A stretch of 64,000 bases of DNA, taken from Salinispira pacifica (lineage in GTDB: Bacteria > Spirochaetota > Spirochaetia > DSM-27196 > Salinispiraceae). Of this stretch, positions 60,445-64,000 are shown in pieces. The stretch's first letter is position 1. Every line of letters starts with the position of its first letter. The notes beneath the pieces were generated by a model, which saw only the letters and a list, made by a program, of their open reading frames with translations, had not been told where the DNA came from and searched no databases. A program made the position numbers and the translations under genes. Location: assembly GCF_000507245.1 (NCBI RefSeq), contig NC_023035.1:695001-759000 (forward strand). The letters run 5' to 3'.

Positions 60445-62319
60445 ATGGAAAACTGGAATCCCCGCTACAATGATGTGTATTTTACCCCCGATCAGGGAAT
60501 AAATGAAAGCCGCCACGTGTTTATTGAAGGAAGCGGTCTCAGCACCCGCTTTTCCCGTGCCTGCAGCCGGGGCGAGACCCAGTTCTCCATTGTGGAGATC
60601 GGCTTCGGAACCGGGCTGAATTTCATGCTCAGCCTGATTGAGCTGCAGAAGCCCGGCTCCCTCCAGTCGCCGGATCCCTCTGCTCTTCCGCGGCTGCGCT
60701 ATGTATCTGTTGAAAAATATCCATTGAATCTGACCGAGCGGATGGAACTGCTCTCTCCGTATTTCTCCGCGCTCCCTGAGCTTGAGCAGCTTTCTTCGCT
60801 GATCCCCTTTCCCCGTCCCGGCTGGAATACCTGGAACATCCCTCCGGAGATACCTATTCCCGGCTCCCGTATTTCAAGGGCCGCTTCTAAGGTCTTTTCT
60901 CCGGTCTCTTCTCCGGATGTCTGTTTGGAGCTTTTTCAGGGAGATATTCGGGAGTTTGCCGAAGAACTCGGGGCCCTGCCCGCCGGGAGCGTTCACAGCG
61001 TGTATCTGGACGGCCACAGTCCCGACAAAAATCCCGAAATGTGGAGTACCGCCCTGTTCCGTACCCTGAACCGTCTGTGCGCACCCGAAGCATACCTTAG
61101 TTCCTACAGCAGTGCCGGGGTGGTGAAGCGGGCGTTGAGAGAGGCCGGGTTTCAGGTCACACGCAGGCCGGGATTCGGAAAAAAGCGCCACATGCTCACG
61201 GCCCGTCCATCAGCCCCGGCGGCGGGCCAGCCTCTCCCCGGGGCAGAACCGGCCCCGACTTGTGAGGTGGCGGAAAATACAAACGAAAAAACAGCCGGAG
61301 ATGGGGCGAAGAAGAGCCGGGCTCCGCGAAACAAAACCCTGAGCCTCAGTCCGGAGGATCGGCGGGAGCTGAAAAGGTCCCTGTGGGTTGTGGAAGATTG
61401 TGAAAGTAGTTCCGCAGAGGGAGAGGCCGGCGGGGAATGGTACCGGGACAGGATTTTTGCCGGGGACTCTCTCCAGCTGTGCAGGCAGATGCCCGACAAC
61501 TCGGTGGATCTTATTGTGGCCGATCCCCCCTATGCCGCACTGCGAAAGCAGTTCGGCACCAGGGGGTTTTCCATTACCGAGCCCCGGCAGTACGCTGAAT
61601 GGCTTGAGCCCTACTTTGCCGAGTTTGCGCGGATTCTTTCAGATGCGGGGTCCGTGTATGTATGCGGCGACTGGAGGGGGGCGGAAGCGGTTCAACCTCT
61701 GATGAACAGGTACTTTCATCTGAGAAACCGGATTACCTGGGAGCGGGAAAAAGGCAGGGGTGCCAGGGCCAACTGGAAAAACAGCCACGAAGATATCTGG
61801 TTCGCCACGAAATCCGATTCCTACCGCTTTAATCTGGATGAGGTGAAAATCCTTCGAAGCGTAAAGGCCCCGTATACCCGAAACGGTTCACCCCGGGACT
61901 GGCTCCCTTCATCCGACGGCGCAGGCTACCGACTGACCCATCCGGGGAACAGCTGGACCGATCTTACCGTGCCATTCTGGTCCATGCCGGAAAACACCGA
62001 CCATCCCACCCAGAAGCCGGAGAAGCTGGCGGCGCGTATAATTCTTGCCTCCAGCCGTCCAGGGGACCTGGTGTTTGACCCCTTCCTGGGGTCTGGAACC
62101 ACTGCGGTGGCCGCGCGGAAGCTGGGGCGTTCCTTCTGCGGCTGCGAGCTGGAGGAGGAGTACTGCCTCTATGCTCTGAAGCGTCTAAGGCAGGCCGACC
62201 AGTCTCCGGAAATCCAGGGCATCCTGTCTCACGGCGATAAACATATTTTCCTTCACCGCAACAGCAGCGAAGCCGCCGCCCGGAAGGCCCTTGAGCAGGG
62301 ATTGCTGGACAATGAGTGA
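60445..62319 (+). CDS. Fusion of an MnmD-like tRNA methyltransferase and a DNA methyltransferase
   Basis: The 624-residue protein joins two methylases. Residues 1-255 match the MnmD (DUF752) half of MnmC, which makes mnm5s2U at the tRNA wobble position. Motifs are MENWNPRYNDVYFTPDQG, VEIGFGTGLNFM (from residue 51) and SVHSVYLDGHSPDKNPEMWS, then SSYSSAGVVKRALREAGF. A charged, low-complexity linker (about 255-335) follows. The C-terminal half is a beta-class DNA amino-methyltransferase: catalytic DPPY (360-363), HPTQKP (520-525) and SAM site DPFLGSGTT (545-553). In MnmC the partner is an FAD oxidoreductase, so this pairing is unusual. No frameshift is needed. It appears to be transcribed leaderless and alone. 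Confidence 0.85.
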   Translation: MENWNPRYNDVYFTPDQGINESRHVFIEGSGLSTRFSRACSRGETQFSIVEIGFGTGLNFMLSLIELQKPGSLQSPDPSALPRLRYVSVEKYPLNLTERMELLSPYFSALPELEQLSSLIPFPRPGWNTWNIPPEIPIPGSRISRAASKVFSPVSSPDVCLELFQGDIREFAEELGALPAGSVHSVYLDGHSPDKNPEMWSTALFRTLNRLCAPEAYLSSYSSAGVVKRALREAGFQVTRRPGFGKKRHMLTARPSAPAAGQPLPGAEPAPTCEVAENTNEKTAGDGAKKSRAPRNKTLSLSPEDRRELKRSLWVVEDCESSSAEGEAGGEWYRDRIFAGDSLQLCRQMPDNSVDLIVADPPYAALRKQFGTRGFSITEPRQYAEWLEPYFAEFARILSDAGSVYVCGDWRGAEAVQPLMNRYFHLRNRITWEREKGRGARANWKNSHEDIWFATKSDSYRFNLDEVKILRSVKAPYTRNGSPRDWLPSSDGAGYRLTHPGNSWTDLTVPFWSMPENTDHPTQKPEKLAARIILASSRPGDLVFDPFLGSGTTAVAARKLGRSFCGCELEEEYCLYALKRLRQADQSPEIQGILSHGDKHIFLHRNSSEAAARKALEQGLLDNE

Positions 62320-62422
62320 CAATGGTTTTTTCCGGGGGCTTGAAGCATGAGCGGGGACTGGTATACACTGCCGCTCCTGTACATATAACAATATAACTCT
62401 AATTCAAAGGTAACAGACCTGT

Positions 62423-63319
62423 ATGCAACATCTCATTGACAATTTCCCCCCGGGGGAGCTGCTCCATATTGTCAGCGTAGCCAACAAGCATCGCCTGCTG
62501 ACCACGGAAGATAAACGCTATCTTATCGCTCTGCGAATGTCCGCTCCGTATGCGGACGGAAACTACCGCATTGAAGATTCCAAAAAAGAAGAATTTCCCC
62601 GGGTATTCGAGGATTTTCTCACCGGACTTGAAACCGGTGCCGGCTGCGGCGAAGAGGGCTGCAGCATCTGCAACCGCTTTCAGGTGCTCAAATCCCATAC
62701 CGAAGCTGCCCGCCCGGAGAATGGCTTCACAGAGAATGCCCGCCCGGAGAATGGCGGCCAGGACACCGCAGCAGCGTCAGCCGCCGACGAACCCTCTTCA
62801 GCCATGTCCAGCTACACCATGGAACCTGAAGAAGACGAGCTTGCCCGTCCGGAAGATATCAGCATAAGTCAGGCCCGAACCAAAATGGCGTTGAAACGCA
62901 GGGAAGAACGCCTGGCCAAGACCCGGGAGCGGAGAAATCAGGAAGGCCGGAACCGGAAAAAGGTGAAGGTAAAAATGAAGCGGAATGATGCAGCCCGGCA
63001 GACCGCAGATTCTTCAGCGGACCCCGAACCGGCTGTCACCCGGCATGAATCCGATGCACTTCCCGCTGAAGGCGCTTCTGCGACCTCCTCCGGGGAAGGG
63101 TTGAAAACCGATATTCAGACGCTGCTGCGGGAGGCTGCTGCAGTCGATGCGGAAGCTCTGAGTGCACGGAACCTGCTGGAATATGCGGAAGAGTGCCGTC
63201 GTCTCATGAGCCTGGCTGCAGAGCAGCTGGATTCCTCCAATGCTGAGCAGCAGCCGGATTATGCCCCGGAGGACGAGTCGGACTGGCTGGAAAACCGCAG
63301 AATGTACGCCAGCGCATGA
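62423..63319 (+). CDS. Hypothetical protein with a CxxxxCxxC cluster and disordered basic middle
   Basis: The 298-residue product has an N-terminal folded part of about 95 residues ending in a CX4CX2C cluster (Cys75, Cys80, Cys83) that could bind metal. A low-complexity region with a repeated ARPENG segment follows (nearly identical DNA at 62705-62756). Next comes a strongly basic helix (MALKRREERLAKTRERRNQEG), then an acidic Ser/Ala region and a C-terminal helix pair (ALSARNLLEYAEECRRLMSL). No family is recognised. A weak AAAGG site lies 13 bases ahead of the ATG. It may interact with nucleic acid, but this rests only on charge. Confidence 0.65.
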   Translation: MQHLIDNFPPGELLHIVSVANKHRLLTTEDKRYLIALRMSAPYADGNYRIEDSKKEEFPRVFEDFLTGLETGAGCGEEGCSICNRFQVLKSHTEAARPENGFTENARPENGGQDTAAASAADEPSSAMSSYTMEPEEDELARPEDISISQARTKMALKRREERLAKTRERRNQEGRNRKKVKVKMKRNDAARQTADSSADPEPAVTRHESDALPAEGASATSSGEGLKTDIQTLLREAAAVDAEALSARNLLEYAEECRRLMSLAAEQLDSSNAEQQPDYAPEDESDWLENRRMYASA

Positions 63320-63428
63320 ACAACCCCCGGCGGGAAAATCGCTGCAACTGCTGTGAAAGAGCTGCAAACTCCGTTACAATAAGCTCATACAAGAAAGGGC
63401 CGGTGTGCACCGGCATGAGGATGGGCAG

Positions 63429-64000
63429 ATGAAGAGTACACCCATGACCTGGCTTATTAATGGTCTGAAAGGCATGTTTATCGGGATGGCCAATGCCATT
63501 CCCGGAGTAAGCGGCGGAACAATCGCGGTAATCACCGGAATTTATGAGCCCCTTATAGAAGCATTGGGTTCGGTATTTTCAAAAGACGCCAAATGGAGGA
63601 AAACGATCCCCGGGGTTCTGCCTCTGCTCATTCCCGTGGTGATCGGCGTTTTTACCGGTATCACCCTGTTCGCCAATGTGATAGATCTGCTGTTCCTCAG
63701 CATCCCCATGCAGACCCAGTTTTTGTTCATCGGGCTGATCCTGGGGAGCCTTCCCTTTATTATCAAGCAGAGCGGAAAAACCAGTTTCCGCTGGAGCTAC
63801 GCCATCCCGCTCATTCTGGGAGCCGGTCTTCTCATATGGATGGCTCTCCGGGCCGAGGCCATGGGGGACCGATCCGCTCTGATCTCCGCCCAGCAGGTGA
63901 TCCGGCAGATTACTCCCGCCAATATCATCCTGATTATGATTGTTGGTGCCATCGCCACGGGAACCATGGTAATTCCCGGGGTGAGCGGATCATTTCTTCT
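63429..64000 (+). CDS. DUF368/PopT-family transporter, 5' part (runs off the window)
   Basis: From the ATG at 63429 the 190 codons in the window begin MKSTPMTWLINGLKGMFIG and contain the duplicated family signature, NAIPGVSGGTIAVITG near the start and MVIPGVSGSFLL at the end of the window. Between lie membrane segments LLIPVVIGVFTGITLFANVI and QFLFIGLILGSLPFII. DUF368 proteins (PopT type) flip polyprenyl-phosphate lipid carriers across the inner membrane for cell-envelope synthesis. The C-terminal third is outside the window. Confidence 0.92.
   Translation, partial: MKSTPMTWLINGLKGMFIGMANAIPGVSGGTIAVITGIYEPLIEALGSVFSKDAKWRKTIPGVLPLLIPVVIGVFTGITLFANVIDLLFLSIPMQTQFLFIGLILGSLPFIIKQSGKTSFRWSYAIPLILGAGLLIWMALRAEAMGDRSALISAQQVIRQITPANIILIMIVGAIATGTMVIPGVSGSFL

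Overview
The window looks like a chromosomal segment of a free-living Gram-negative-type bacterium of medium G+C. Supporting signs are lipoprotein signal peptides, SlyX, an Opp importer, and a MoxR/DUF58/transglutaminase operon. The overall mix recalls environmental spirochaetes, but that is an inference from gene content and nothing in the window proves it. Ordinary housekeeping blocks (about 2.0-8.5 kb, 36.4-41 kb and 43.3-64 kb) enclose one long accessory, mobile-element-rich stretch (about 8.9-35 kb) that is visibly more A+T-rich in its defence part.

Layout. 1-205: 5' part of a pyroglutamyl peptidase gene. 314-1974: first of three full-length copies of an IS5/IS1182-type element. 1979-8533: secreted proteins, a frameshifted lipoprotein, a TetR-SDR pair with a clear palindromic operator, and a membrane protein. 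8932-19834: a seven-gene defence locus. It encodes a Z1-domain superfamily 2 ATPase, a GHKL (MutL/MORC-like) ATPase, two proteins I do not recognise, a PD-(D/E)XK nuclease-fold protein, a C5-cytosine methyltransferase and a Vsr endonuclease. IS copy 2 separates the methylase and vsr genes from the first five. 19884-23671: IS copy 3, a cysteine-desulfurase fragment and an IS91-type transposase gene broken by a 41-bp palindromic insertion. 24095-28353: a tightly overlapping operon of HMA2-like proteins around a P1B-like ATPase whose usual CPC motif is Tyr-Ser-Cys, preceded by duplicated promoter-like repeats. 28400-33343: gene debris, a degenerate HsdM-like gene with two unknown partners, and a VapC toxin whose antitoxin was cut off by a fourth IS remnant. 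33375-36303: a MATE exporter and a HigB/HigA-ImmA toxin-antitoxin pair.

36387-41056 holds an M50 protease, a sensor histidine kinase, a ClbS/DinB-TPR protein and a lipoprotein. 41150-43256 is a repeat hot spot. It contains an ATPase pseudogene, one CAT-anticodon tRNA gene, three terminators each next to tRNA-3'-end-like sequence bounding GC-rich palindromic elements, and a tandem array whose hairpin stems vary but keep pairing. 43342-50253: slyX, an M23 peptidase and oppABCDF (oppC carries a one-base frameshift). 50506-56469: a membrane/GAF-like protein with a small downstream ORF, and the moxR-DUF58-transglutaminase operon. 56691-64000: a YihY protein, a cation/proton antiporter, a START-like protein, an AIM24 protein, an unusual fusion of an MnmD-type tRNA methyltransferase with a DNA methyltransferase, a CxxxxCxxC protein and the start of a DUF368 transporter.

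The best candidates for under-described biology are: the GHKL-Z1-nuclease system joined to Dcm/Vsr, with two unknown proteins; the MnmD-DNA methylase fusion; the four-HMA2 operon; and the tRNA-bounded palindromic elements with the covarying hairpin array.
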